NCBI RefSeq assembly: GCF_947493735.1
Contig: NZ_CANLSL010000009.1
Location: forward strand, 24,102-88,101
Direction of reading: 5' to 3'
Length of the DNA: 64,000 bases
From: an uncultured Acinetobacter sp.
GTDB taxonomy: Bacteria > Pseudomonadota > Gammaproteobacteria > Pseudomonadales > Moraxellaceae
The notes below the pieces were generated by a model, which had not been told where the DNA came from, searched no databases, and saw nothing but the letters and a program-made list of their open reading frames with translations. Position numbers and translations under genes: made by a program. Below, in pieces: positions 17,880 to 25,673 of this stretch; position 1 is the first letter of the stretch, and each line of letters opens with the position of its first letter.

Positions 17880-18724
17880 TATTCACGCTCAATCTCGTCA
17901 AATAGTTGGCGGTAAGTCTGTGTCAGCTTGTGATCTGCAGCCAAGTGAATCAATGGTAGATTCTTCAAGTGGGACTCTTTCATCATCACAGATGGCGGTA
18001 GCATGGTGTCAAATACAGGCAGTTGATCCTGACGAAGCTGTGCCACGATTTCCTTTGGAAGTTTGGCTTGCGCTTGGAACTGATTGACAATCACGCCTTC
18101 CACAGTCAAGTCATCATTATGATCTTGACGAGTTTCTACAACATTTTCAAGTAGCGTTAATAGCGCACGGTGTGAGAATACGTCACAGTCGAATGGAATC
18201 AAGACACGATTTGACGCAATCAACGCAGACAAGGTAAAGAAGTTAAAAGCAGGCGGTGTGTCGATATAGACACGATCGTATTGTGATGCGATTTTCTGCA
18301 AAGCATCACGTAGCTTATAAATTTTATGTTTAGATTCAAGCGCATGCTCTAGTGAGCCGAGTTCTGCACTGGATGGAATGACGTGCAAATTTGGAAACGG
18401 ACTCTGATGAATCACTGCATCTAAGCCTTTGACTTTATTATTTAAGATCGAGCCAATCGCCGAGCCGAGAATGCCTTTTCCCTGCGGCTGAGCCACTACT
18501 TCTTCAAAGAAATGATACATATTCGGGCTAAAGGTCGGCAGTTCCGCACCTGTGTTCAAGCTGTCATGGGCACTACCGAGAATGTATTGACTTGAGTTCG
18601 ATTGTGGATCAAGGTCGATCACTAAAGTACGATAGCCCTGTGCGGCACTGATCGCTGCTAAGTTGACGGTAATGCTTGATTTGCCTACACCACCTTTTTG
18701 GTTAAATACAACGCGAGTTAGCAT
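17879..18724 (-). CDS. ParA/MinD-family ATPase
   Basis: A 281-residue deviant Walker P-loop ATPase. Walker A is FNQKGGVGKSS near residue 6, with the signature Lys; switch I LVIDLDPQSNSSQYIL near 35 and Walker B RVYIDTPPAFNFF near 142 follow. These ATPases form DNA-bound gradients that position DNA or protein cargo. No parB-like gene is next to it, so it is probably not the chromosomal ParA but an orphan acting on another cargo. GGAGA seven bases upstream supports ATG 18724 over an ATG at 18736. It is coupled to the lipoprotein gene downstream. Confidence 0.85.
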   Translation of the reverse strand: MLTRVVFNQKGGVGKSSITVNLAAISAAQGYRTLVIDLDPQSNSSQYILGSAHDSLNTGAELPTFSPNMYHFFEEVVAQPQGKGILGSAIGSILNNKVKGLDAVIHQSPFPNLHVIPSSAELGSLEHALESKHKIYKLRDALQKIASQYDRVYIDTPPAFNFFTLSALIASNRVLIPFDCDVFSHRALLTLLENVVETRQDHNDDLTVEGVIVNQFQAQAKLPKEIVAQLRQDQLPVFDTMLPPSVMMKESHLKNLPLIHLAADHKLTQTYRQLFDEIERE

Positions 18725-18838
18725 GTTGTTCTCCATTCCTTCTTTTGGTTGTATCGAACCAATTCAAAAAACAAGTTAATAAAATCAGTCAAAAAATATG
18801 TTAGTAATGACATCATTAAAAAACAATCTGTTCAAAAT

Positions 18839-19231
18839 TTAGCCGAGCTGTGGTTTGATCCCGATCAAAGCGAATAAGGCAAGAAATGCCACAATCGCAA
18901 TTACTAAGCCTGCTTGACGTTGCACCAATAAGCGCGCTGACTTACGACTAAATGCTTTGAATGATGCAGATAAAATCACCAAAAATAAAATGACTTTGGC
19001 ATAAAACCACATTTCAACCTGAAATTGATTGTCCCAAAGCAGCCACAATCCCGACAAAATCAACACACTATAACTGAAATGTTGTAGTCCGACGATGATC
19101 TTGTTGGACACAGTGCGTTCAACCGTCCACTTTTTTAAAATCAAAATCGGAAAAGCACGTACAATCAATAAAATAAACACCAAACTGGCAATCGACATGT
19201 GTATGATTTTAATCAATAGGTGCTGATCCAT
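18839..19231 (-). CDS. SirB-family membrane protein
   Basis: A 130-residue protein with four likely helices matching the SirB family (E. coli YchQ). Blocks IIHMSIASLVFILLIVRAF and GLQHFSYSVLILSGLWLL carry the conserved His residues (IIHM, LQHF). The biochemical role is unknown. It is followed on the minus strand by the parA-like gene. Confidence 0.8.
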   Translation of the reverse strand: MDQHLLIKIIHMSIASLVFILLIVRAFPILILKKWTVERTVSNKIIVGLQHFSYSVLILSGLWLLWDNQFQVEMWFYAKVILFLVILSASFKAFSRKSARLLVQRQAGLVIAIVAFLALFALIGIKPQLG

Positions 19232-19294
19232 AGTGGTTCTCTAGCTAAAACAGTGGCTTGAAATGAAAAATAAGAATAAAAAACTGAAATAAAG

Positions 19295-19612
19295 TTAACT
19301 GCTTGCATGCTTTGGTGCGTGCGCACAATTTGGACTGTCAGGACGTTCACCTGTCCATTCATTCTGAGTATAGGCATGAATAGCTAAGGCGTGAATCTTG
19401 GAAGGCGCAAGTAAATCACCGACTAAGCTATATATCTTTTGATGGCGTTGAACCAAACGCAAACCTTGAAAAACATCACTGACGATGGTCACTTTAAAAT
19501 GACTTTCTTTACCAGGGAAATAACCACCATGACCTGAGGATTCATTCAAAATTTCCAAATGGATTGGTGAGCATTGTTGTAGTAATTCTTCAAGTTGAGT
19601 TTGCAGTTGCAT
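19295..19612 (-). CDS. bolA: BolA-family protein
   Basis: A 105-residue protein. The BolA fold is visible as LEILNESSGHGGYFPGKESHFKVTIVSDVFQGLRLVQRHQKIYSLVGDLL, with conserved His in SHFKV and RHQ, followed by IHALAIHAYT. Such proteins partner monothiol glutaredoxins in iron-sulfur handling and influence cell shape in stress. The extra C-terminal tail is Pro/His-rich. It is 63 bp upstream of the sirB gene on the same strand. Confidence 0.87.
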   Translation of the reverse strand: MQLQTQLEELLQQCSPIHLEILNESSGHGGYFPGKESHFKVTIVSDVFQGLRLVQRHQKIYSLVGDLLAPSKIHALAIHAYTQNEWTGERPDSPNCAHAPKHASS

Positions 19613-19730
19613 GAGGCGACCTTTAATTCAAATATAACGCAAAAACTTTGTACAAGTAGCAAGTACAAATATAGCATATTTCAAGCAAAGCGATGTTCTC
19701 TTAAAAACTCCTAGAATCGCTATCATAAAA

Positions 19731-19762
19731 AATACCGCATCATGGACGATGCGGTATTTTCA
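19731..19762. terminator. Strong terminator of the M48 protease gene
   Basis: AAAATACCGCATC and GATGCGGTATTTT form a perfect 13-bp stem with loop ATGGAC. It lies between the M48 gene (stop at 19785, minus strand) and bolA and reads as a terminator on the minus strand with its T-run. Confidence 0.85.
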
Positions 19763-19784
19763 TTATTGCTTAAATAAGTTGTGC

Positions 19785-20588
19785 TTAACGCTTGGCTTGT
19801 TGATACAGAGGCATCACTTTTGGCATTAAGGCTTGTAGATTTTGAATACGGTTCGATGGATTAGGGTGGGTACTCAAGAACTGTGGCGAGCTTCCGTTAC
19901 TTGCTGAAATCATCTTTTTCCATAGGCTAATTGAAGCATTTGGATTGTAACCTGCACGTGCCATCAGCTCTGTACCAAGCACATCGGCTTCAGACTCCTG
20001 CGTACGGTTATTCGGTAAGCTGATACCGATCTGACCGACCATCTGCGCAAGTTGCGCTTGACCTTCAGATAGACCAGTCGCTGCCGCTAAGATGCTTAAA
20101 CCTGCTTGCTGTGCGTACTGACGAGATACATTTTCACGACCATGTTCACGCAGTGCATGTGCCATCTCGTGACCCATGATCGCAGCGATTTCATCATCTG
20201 TGAGTTTTAGACGGTCGATGATGCCTGTGAAGAACATGATCTTACCACCCGGTGCACAGAAGGCATTTAGCTCATTGCTCTTGATCAAATTGACTTCCCA
20301 TTTCCAAGAAGAAGCTTCTGGACGAAGCACTTTTGCTTGTGGAATCAAACGGTTGGCAATGCGCTGTAAGCGTGCTTTTTGGGCGCTATTGGTGTTCAAT
20401 AAACCTTTTGCCTGTGCTTGCGCTTTCATTTGGTTGTAGCTTTGCGCAGATAAGGCATTGATCTCGCTGTCAGATACCAGTAGTAATTGTTTGCGGTCTA
20501 CACCCGTGGTACTTGTCGATGTTGAACTGGTACATCCTGTCACCGCCAAAGCACTTGCCAATACTGTTACGTTTAAAAACTTCTTCAT
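19785..20588 (-). CDS. M48-family metalloprotease lipoprotein
   Basis: A 267-residue outer-membrane or periplasmic lipoprotein protease similar to E. coli LoiP/YggG. The lipobox is AVTGC (Cys near 19). The zinc site MGHEMAHALREHGREN near 138 gives HExxH, and ESEADVLGTELMARAGYNP near 200 gives the third ligand Glu. STHPNPSNRIQNL near 240 is the usual M48 end. LoiP-type proteases degrade misfolded envelope proteins. GGAG lies upstream of ATG 20588. Confidence 0.92.
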   Translation of the reverse strand: MKKFLNVTVLASALAVTGCTSSTSTSTTGVDRKQLLLVSDSEINALSAQSYNQMKAQAQAKGLLNTNSAQKARLQRIANRLIPQAKVLRPEASSWKWEVNLIKSNELNAFCAPGGKIMFFTGIIDRLKLTDDEIAAIMGHEMAHALREHGRENVSRQYAQQAGLSILAAATGLSEGQAQLAQMVGQIGISLPNNRTQESEADVLGTELMARAGYNPNASISLWKKMISASNGSSPQFLSTHPNPSNRIQNLQALMPKVMPLYQQAKR

Positions 20589-20766
20589 TGTTACTCCGAG
20601 ATTTTTACTATTTCTAGACTCAGTGTATAACGATGATATTGCGAATTAAGTATAAAAATTGATAACGAGAGCCGACAACGTAGACAAAAGATGAATAAAC
20701 CTGATAACAAAGGATAAAGAAAAGATGAATAAATGTGCATTCGGCGATTCAGAAATCGAAAACTGC

Positions 20767-20794
20767 TTGACCAAAATCGCCAATGCGCTATGAT
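20767..20794 (+). promoter_or_regulatory. tRNA-Gly promoter
   Basis: TTGACC (20767-20772) and TATGAT (20789-20794) with a 16-bp spacer, 9 bp before the mature tRNA. A GC-rich discriminator follows, as is usual for stable-RNA promoters. Confidence 0.75.
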
Positions 20795-20803
20795 GTGGCG
20801 CAT

Positions 20804-20879
<76 letters not shown>

Positions 20880-20896
20880 AATTTTGAAAGTTGTAT

Positions 20897-20927
20897 AAAA
20901 AGCTTGAACATTGATTCAAGCTTTTTT
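20897..20927 (+). terminator. Terminator of the tRNA-Gly transcript
   Basis: AAAGCTTGAA and TTCAAGCTTT form a 10-bp stem with loop CATTGA and a T-run, 18 bp after the tRNA. Confidence 0.85.
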
Positions 20928-20983
20928 TATGTCTACTATTTTTTCTTATTGTTAAAAAGTACAAACGAGCAAATATAGCAACG

Positions 20984-21466
20984 ATGATGCAATGTCCATG
21001 TGGTTCAAATCATTCCTATTCAGTGTGTTGTGAAGTTTTGCATCAAAGCAAGGCGTTGGCAGAAAATGCAGCACAATTGATGCGCTCACGCTATTGTGCA
21101 TATGTGTTGCAAGAGATTGATTATATTGTCAAAACCACAGTGCCATCGCAACAAAAATTACTTGATCGGCAAGCAATGTTGACATGGAGTAAGCAGACCA
21201 AATGGGATGGTTTAGAGGTTATTACGCATCAAGAAAAACTTGGGAAAAGTCATGCGCAGGTCGAGTTTAAAGCCTATTTTTTGACGTCCAATGCAACAAC
21301 TCTATCCGTTCGTGATGCACATCATGAGCGTTCTGCTTTTGTCCAAATTGCCGAGCGGTGGTACTTCATTGATCCGACGGTAGCCATGCCAACCATGAAA
21401 CAGCCATGTCTTTGCGGTTCACAGAAAAAGTTTAAGCAGTGTTGCTATCCATACTTGATGCGCTAA
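20984..21466 (+). CDS. YchJ-like protein with two SEC-C zinc motifs
   Basis: A 160-residue protein with a zinc-binding SEC-C motif at each end: CPCGSNHSYSVCC near residue 4 and CLCGSQKKFKQCC near 143. Between them is the NTF2-like YchJ core (LMRSRYCAYVLQEIDYIVKT, FVQIAERWYFIDP). This is the YchJ/UPF0225 layout. Its function is not established; SEC-C motifs often contact ribosomes or SecB. ATG 20984 is followed at once by another ATG. Confidence 0.85.
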   Translation: MMQCPCGSNHSYSVCCEVLHQSKALAENAAQLMRSRYCAYVLQEIDYIVKTTVPSQQKLLDRQAMLTWSKQTKWDGLEVITHQEKLGKSHAQVEFKAYFLTSNATTLSVRDAHHERSAFVQIAERWYFIDPTVAMPTMKQPCLCGSQKKFKQCCYPYLMR

Positions 21467-21579
21467 ATGGTAGGTATAAGTCTGCTTTTACTGAGTAGGC
21501 TTTCGCGTCATTTTTGTCGAATTGATGATAAATTTCGCTACAATATCGCTATCTTACGCTACACACTTTTGATGCAAAT

Positions 21580-22227
21580 ATGCTACTGACGGTTATTTAT
21601 ATTATTGCGATTACCGCTGAGGCGATGACAGGTGCGTTGTCAGCAGGGCGACGCAGTATGGATTGGTTCGGCGTGATTTTGATTGCCTGTGTGACTGCGC
21701 TTGGCGGTGGTACGGTACGTGACGTGGTGCTTGGGCACTATCCATTGACTTGGGTGAAGCATCCAGAGTATTTGATTTTGACCACGTGTGCAGCGTTGTT
21801 CACGATTCTGATTGCCAATTGGATGAAGCATCTGCGCAATATGTTTTTATTACTTGATGCGCTTGGTTTGATTGGGTTTACTATTATTGGTAGTCAGGTG
21901 GCGATCGAGATGGGGCATGGTTTCGTCGTAGCAGGCGTTGCAGGGGTGTTGACTGGTGTGTCGGGTGGTATTCTGCGAGATATTTTGTGTAATGATGTGC
22001 CTTTAGTCTTCCGCCGTGAGCTCTATGCGAGTATTTCATTCGCTGCGGTGGTGTTTTATTGGGTGTGTTTACATTACATCCACTTAAATCTTGAAATCAC
22101 GGTCATTCTGACTTTAGTTTTTGGTTTTAGCTTACGTGTTGTGGCGATTTATTTTGGTTTAGAAATGCCAAAATTTATTTATAAAGAAGATGATGAGAGT
22201 TCGGCATCATCTACTGATGATCATTAA
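21580..22227 (+). CDS. TRIC-type channel family protein (YadS/UPF0126-like)
   Basis: A 215-residue protein of seven helices with two repeats. The repeat motifs GGGTVRDVVLG (near residue 46) and SGGILRDILCND (near 131) are the TRIC signature, forming the channel hinge. Bacterial TRIC homologues conduct cations; some carry amino acids such as glycine. The C-terminal tail is acidic (KEDDESSASSTDDH). The start is ATG 21580. It is separate from the downstream alx by 650 bp of non-coding DNA. Confidence 0.87.
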   Translation: MLLTVIYIIAITAEAMTGALSAGRRSMDWFGVILIACVTALGGGTVRDVVLGHYPLTWVKHPEYLILTTCAALFTILIANWMKHLRNMFLLLDALGLIGFTIIGSQVAIEMGHGFVVAGVAGVLTGVSGGILRDILCNDVPLVFRRELYASISFAAVVFYWVCLHYIHLNLEITVILTLVFGFSLRVVAIYFGLEMPKFIYKEDDESSASSTDDH

Positions 22228-22620
22228 GTTTCGAGCTTCCAATTTAGTTAACTTATTCGATAAATTATGTTGTGCTTACTATGAAAAAGCGGAACATTTT
22301 AGGCAAGGTCTTAAGGTTTATGCTCAGATACTAGGATTAACCTTCGGTTCGACCTACTTTTCTTTCGGGAAAAGTAGGCAAAACCATTTGTCAGTCGCAA
22401 ACTCGGTCAAACGCCGAAATTAATACATTACCTTGAAAAACGGCATTTTATTAAAATTGTTCTGACCTCGAACAATGCGACTGACGTCCTCACGAATCAG
22501 ATGATTTTTACTCATCTTAATTTAGAACTGGGATTGGGTTACTATTGTGGCTTTGATTATTTTGTGGCATGATTCGCACATTCTCGCTGAGTTGATAATC
22601 ATCAAATCAGTGAACACAGT
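22228..22620. repeat. Non-coding stretch with paired inverted repeats, probably a degraded dispersed repeat
   Basis: No gene is supported in this 390 bp. It contains a perfect 10-bp stem CCTACTTTTC/GAAAAGTAGG with loop TTTCGG (22353-22378). A second, wider inverted repeat pairs GTCAGTCGCA (22390-22399) with TGCGACTGAC (22476-22485). The text around the first stem resembles sequence I associate with repeated intergenic DNA in Acinetobacter, but no second copy is in this window. The Mn riboswitch begins at its right end. Confidence 0.45.
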
Positions 22621-22778
22621 TTGACAAGGGGAGTAGCCTCCTCCAAACGAGAAGAAACTTTAAGATTTTGATCTTCTCGTGTCAGATATCGTCAATACAC
22701 TTTGCAAAAAGTCGGTATCTGAGCATCGTAAATGATTTACACCGTTAAATCTAAAGCGATGTAGGCAAGACCTTGATC
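22621..22778 (+). promoter_or_regulatory. yybP-ykoY (Mn2+) riboswitch
   Basis: The two nearly invariant blocks of this class are present: AAGGGGAGTAGCC (22626-22638) and GTAGGCAAGACC (22761-22772). The P1 helix pairs CAAGG (22625-22629) with CCTTG (22771-22775). Inner helices pair CGAGAAGA with TCTTCTCG (22648-22655/22672-22679) and TCAGATA with TATCTGA (22682-22688/22716-22722). Downstream, CATCTGGC (22802-22809) can pair with GCCAGATG (22864-22871), which abuts the alx ribosome site CAGGAG. Control of translation by Mn2+ through this stem is inferred. Confidence 0.9.
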
Positions 22779-22883
22779 ATGTTGGTACAGGTGTTTTTTA
22801 ACATCTGGCGACTGGTCGAGGTTTTTTTGTGTCTATACGATGGATAAAAAATTTCGCCACATTGCCAGATGCAGGAGTGGTTT

Positions 22884-23861
22884 ATGGATTCTGTCGGTAA
22901 TATTTGGCTGTATTTGGTGTTTTTTGGCATCGTCTTTGTGATGCTATTGATTGATTTTATTGGATTTAAGCAAAAGCAAGGTGAAGCGGTTCCGATCAAG
23001 CAAGCGGCTTGGTGGAGTGCGGCATGGGTCACTGTGGCGATGCTATTCGCAGGCGGTTTGTGGCTTTATTTGCAACAAAGCATTGGCGTTGAAGTCGCCA
23101 ACCAAAAGACTTTGGAGTACATCACAGGTTATCTGCTTGAAAAATCTTTAGCGATTGATAACGTCTTTGTGTGGTTGATGATCTTTGCGGCTTTTGCGAT
23201 TCCGCCTGCTTTGCAACGCCAGATTCTGCTATACGGTGTGATCGGTGCGATTGTTTTGCGAACCATTTTTATCTTGATTGGCGCATGGCTGGTTCAAGAG
23301 TTTTCGTGGATTCTTTATATTTTCGGTGCGTTTCTCGTCTATACAGGGATCAAATTCCTACGTGGTCAAGAAGAGGAGAGCAATGTCGAAAATATGGCAT
23401 TGCTGAAATGGTTGCGTAAACACGTACCGATTACCAAGTCTTTGCAAGGCAATAAATTCTTTGTCCGTGAGCAAGGCAAATTGTGGATTACGCCGTTATT
23501 CGTCGTGCTGATCTTGGTGGAGTTCTCTGATGTGATCTTTGCAGTGGATTCGATTCCTGCGATCTTTGCGGTCACAACCGACCCATTTATTGTGTTAAGT
23601 GCAAACTTGATGGCGATTTTGGGACTACGTGCGATGTTCTTCTTACTGTCGGGAGCTGCGGCGAAGATGCATTATCTACCGTATGGTCTAGGGATTATCT
23701 TATTATTCATTGGCTTTAAGATGTTGATGCTCGATGTGTTCCATATGCCTGTATGGATTTCACTCGGCTTTATTGCTGTGGTGTTAAGTATTACGGCGTA
23801 TATGTCGATTCGATATGCCAAAAAGCATGGTGATAATTCTCCTGATATAAATCAACAGTAA
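22884..23861 (+). CDS. alx: TerC/Alx-family manganese-related membrane protein
   Basis: A 325-residue protein with about nine helices. It matches E. coli Alx over its length: YLLEKSLAIDNVFVWLMIFAAF (the conserved acidic helix), VELxDVIFAVDSIPAIFAVTTDPFIVLSANLMAILGLRAMFFLL-type block near 215-255, and HKxVRxxG-like FFVREQGKLWITPLFVV. Alx and relatives export or buffer manganese, and the riboswitch directly upstream supports this. ATG 22884 is chosen for CAGGAG at 22872-22877; ATG 22869 would lie in the switching stem. A terminator follows. Confidence 0.92.
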   Translation: MDSVGNIWLYLVFFGIVFVMLLIDFIGFKQKQGEAVPIKQAAWWSAAWVTVAMLFAGGLWLYLQQSIGVEVANQKTLEYITGYLLEKSLAIDNVFVWLMIFAAFAIPPALQRQILLYGVIGAIVLRTIFILIGAWLVQEFSWILYIFGAFLVYTGIKFLRGQEEESNVENMALLKWLRKHVPITKSLQGNKFFVREQGKLWITPLFVVLILVEFSDVIFAVDSIPAIFAVTTDPFIVLSANLMAILGLRAMFFLLSGAAAKMHYLPYGLGIILLFIGFKMLMLDVFHMPVWISLGFIAVVLSITAYMSIRYAKKHGDNSPDINQQ

Positions 23862-23890
23862 GAGCTCATCCATAATATGCAGAAAATAAA

Positions 23891-23918
23891 AAATCCTCCT
23901 GAACTTGGAGGATTTTTT
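23891..23918 (+). terminator. Rho-independent terminator of alx
   Basis: AAATCCTCC and GGAGGATTT form a 9-bp stem with loop TGAACTT and a T-run, 30 bp after alx. It also faces the convergent metallopeptidase gene. Confidence 0.88.
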
Positions 23919-23944
23919 TACATGTGAAATGATTTTTTAAAATT

Positions 23945-25039
23945 CTAACAGCGTTGAATCTGATTAAATCGCTTATCTTCACGTTTATGTGCGCTGACTT
24001 GTTGCAAGACTTTGTGAATAAAGCGTAGTTTATCCAACACGGTACTGGATAAAATAAACGGATAAGCGTCTTCAAGCCCCATACTTTGATTGAGTGAATT
24101 TAAACCATAAGATAATGCAAACCAGTTATTCAATGTGAGTTCGAAGTCTTGCGCATGAGTGGGTGCTTCGGTAAAGCGGAGTTCAGGTCCATTTTTATGA
24201 CGCTTGTCCACGGTCATGCCAATGTGATATGCCGTATCTAAAGTGCTGAGCATATGTAGATAATGTGCCCATGTTTCCGCCCAATCTTCCCACGGATGGC
24301 TCGATGCATAGGTGCTGATAAAGCGATCTTGCCAGTCTTTCGGAGCGCTATGTTCATAATAATGTTGCAAGGCTTGACTATAATCTTGACGCTCATCACC
24401 AAAAATCTGACGGAATTCATTGATCCAGTCGGTATTGGCGATCAATACATCAAAATAATAATGCCCACTTTCATGACGAAAATGTCCAAGTAAAGTCCGA
24501 TAATTCTCCCCCATCGTGATACGAGTTTGCTCACGATATAGGTGGTCGGCCTCATAAGCATTCAGTGTAATCACGCCATTGGCATGACCTGTCATCACGG
24601 GATGATCTTCAGTTGGAACGAGGAAATGAAAACTTAATCCTAGCGCATCATTAGGGTGTTGTTTTGGGCGAGGGAAGATGTCTAAGCGTTGGGTAATGTA
24701 TAAAAAGCGACGTTTGGAAATCTCGAGCTTTGACCAATATTCGATATTTTTTTCTTCTTGTAAATTGGGAATCACTGAGGTGAGCTGACATGAGCTACAA
24801 AATCGTGCAGGGTCATCAGCATCAATCATCCAGTTACAGACATGGTATTCTTGATAATTGGCACAAGGGCGGTAATATTTTTCTGAACCATCCAATGCAA
24901 GCCAACCTTGTTCGGCTTGCTCAAAGGTCACCATATCTTGACTCGCAGGTAAGTAGCCAACGACCTTATTACAATTGATACAAAGGCTATTGGTGTACAT
25001 AATCTGCGAATTGCAATGATTACAGTAAAAAACTTTCAT
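23945..25039 (-). CDS. Putative zinc-binding metallopeptidase (Peptidase_Mx-like)
   Basis: A 364-residue cytoplasmic protein. The N-terminus is a zinc ribbon (CNHCNSQIMYTNSLCINCN, then CNWM...CSSC near 71-86). A zinc peptidase-like motif HESGHYYFDVLI lies near 208, with EDWAETWAHYLHML near 265 as the likely third-ligand helix. This combination fits the family of putative zinc-binding metallopeptidases (PF15887). Substrate and role are unknown. It is monocistronic, convergent with alx. Confidence 0.85.
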   Translation of the reverse strand: MKVFYCNHCNSQIMYTNSLCINCNKVVGYLPASQDMVTFEQAEQGWLALDGSEKYYRPCANYQEYHVCNWMIDADDPARFCSSCQLTSVIPNLQEEKNIEYWSKLEISKRRFLYITQRLDIFPRPKQHPNDALGLSFHFLVPTEDHPVMTGHANGVITLNAYEADHLYREQTRITMGENYRTLLGHFRHESGHYYFDVLIANTDWINEFRQIFGDERQDYSQALQHYYEHSAPKDWQDRFISTYASSHPWEDWAETWAHYLHMLSTLDTAYHIGMTVDKRHKNGPELRFTEAPTHAQDFELTLNNWFALSYGLNSLNQSMGLEDAYPFILSSTVLDKLRFIHKVLQQVSAHKREDKRFNQIQRC

Positions 25040-25162
25040 AAAAGGGCAAACTTATCACAATCGTGTTTGATCATATTGTAGTTAGCTTAGATTGAAAAGT
25101 GCATAAGACAAGAAAAGAGTAGTCATTGTCATATTTGACGATGATTTCGAAACGTGCACGGC

Positions 25163-25516
25163 TTATTCTTTTTCGACTTTGATAATGGTATTGGTGAGCA
25201 CATTCATCAAGACATAACGATCTTTGACTTTGACCCATTGTTGATAGCGTGATGGCTGAGAGAGATTTTGACCATTTTTATAATCAACACGTTCTGCATT
25301 GCGAAACTCTTCGGGTAATGGCATACCTGCTTTTAATCGCCCTTCGCCACGGTGACGCTTTTTCTCTTTAGATTTCCCTTTTTCTTGCTGATATTGTTCG
25401 TGTTGCATCTGTTCTGATGCCTCATCATGTTGATGTTTTTCATGTGGCGCAGCATGGCTCACATTGACCGCCAATAAGGGCAGTACAATGAAAATCAATC
25501 CAGCAAGTTGTTTCAT
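25163..25516 (-). CDS. RcnB-like periplasmic protein
   Basis: A 117-residue exported protein. The signal peptide is about 22 residues and ends VSHA-AP. A His/Gln/Glu/Lys-rich linker (HEKHQHDEASEQMQHEQYQQEK...) could bind metal. The C-terminal RcnB-type domain has PEEFR...YKNGQNLSQPSRYQQWVKVKDRYVLMNVLTNTIIKV, ending the protein as is usual for the family. RcnB of E. coli affects nickel and cobalt export; no rcnA is nearby, so metal function is only suggested. AAGGAGA precedes ATG 25516. Confidence 0.8.
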   Translation of the reverse strand: MKQLAGLIFIVLPLLAVNVSHAAPHEKHQHDEASEQMQHEQYQQEKGKSKEKKRHRGEGRLKAGMPLPEEFRNAERVDYKNGQNLSQPSRYQQWVKVKDRYVLMNVLTNTIIKVEKE

Positions 25517-25673
25517 GAAGCAACCTATCTCCTTTCTATCTATTTACACATATCTTTAATGAACAGCATCATAACCGATGCTTGCTGACGAGTGATGAAT
25601 TTGGCTTTAGTTTTACGTGAAAACTATGTAGAAATAATGGATTTCTTCATTTCACTTACATTGTTCATGGATT

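Noticed and set aside
22190..22423. A small plus-strand gene overlapping the TRIC gene end
   Set aside because: No ribosome site; it runs through the palindrome and looks like repeat sequence.
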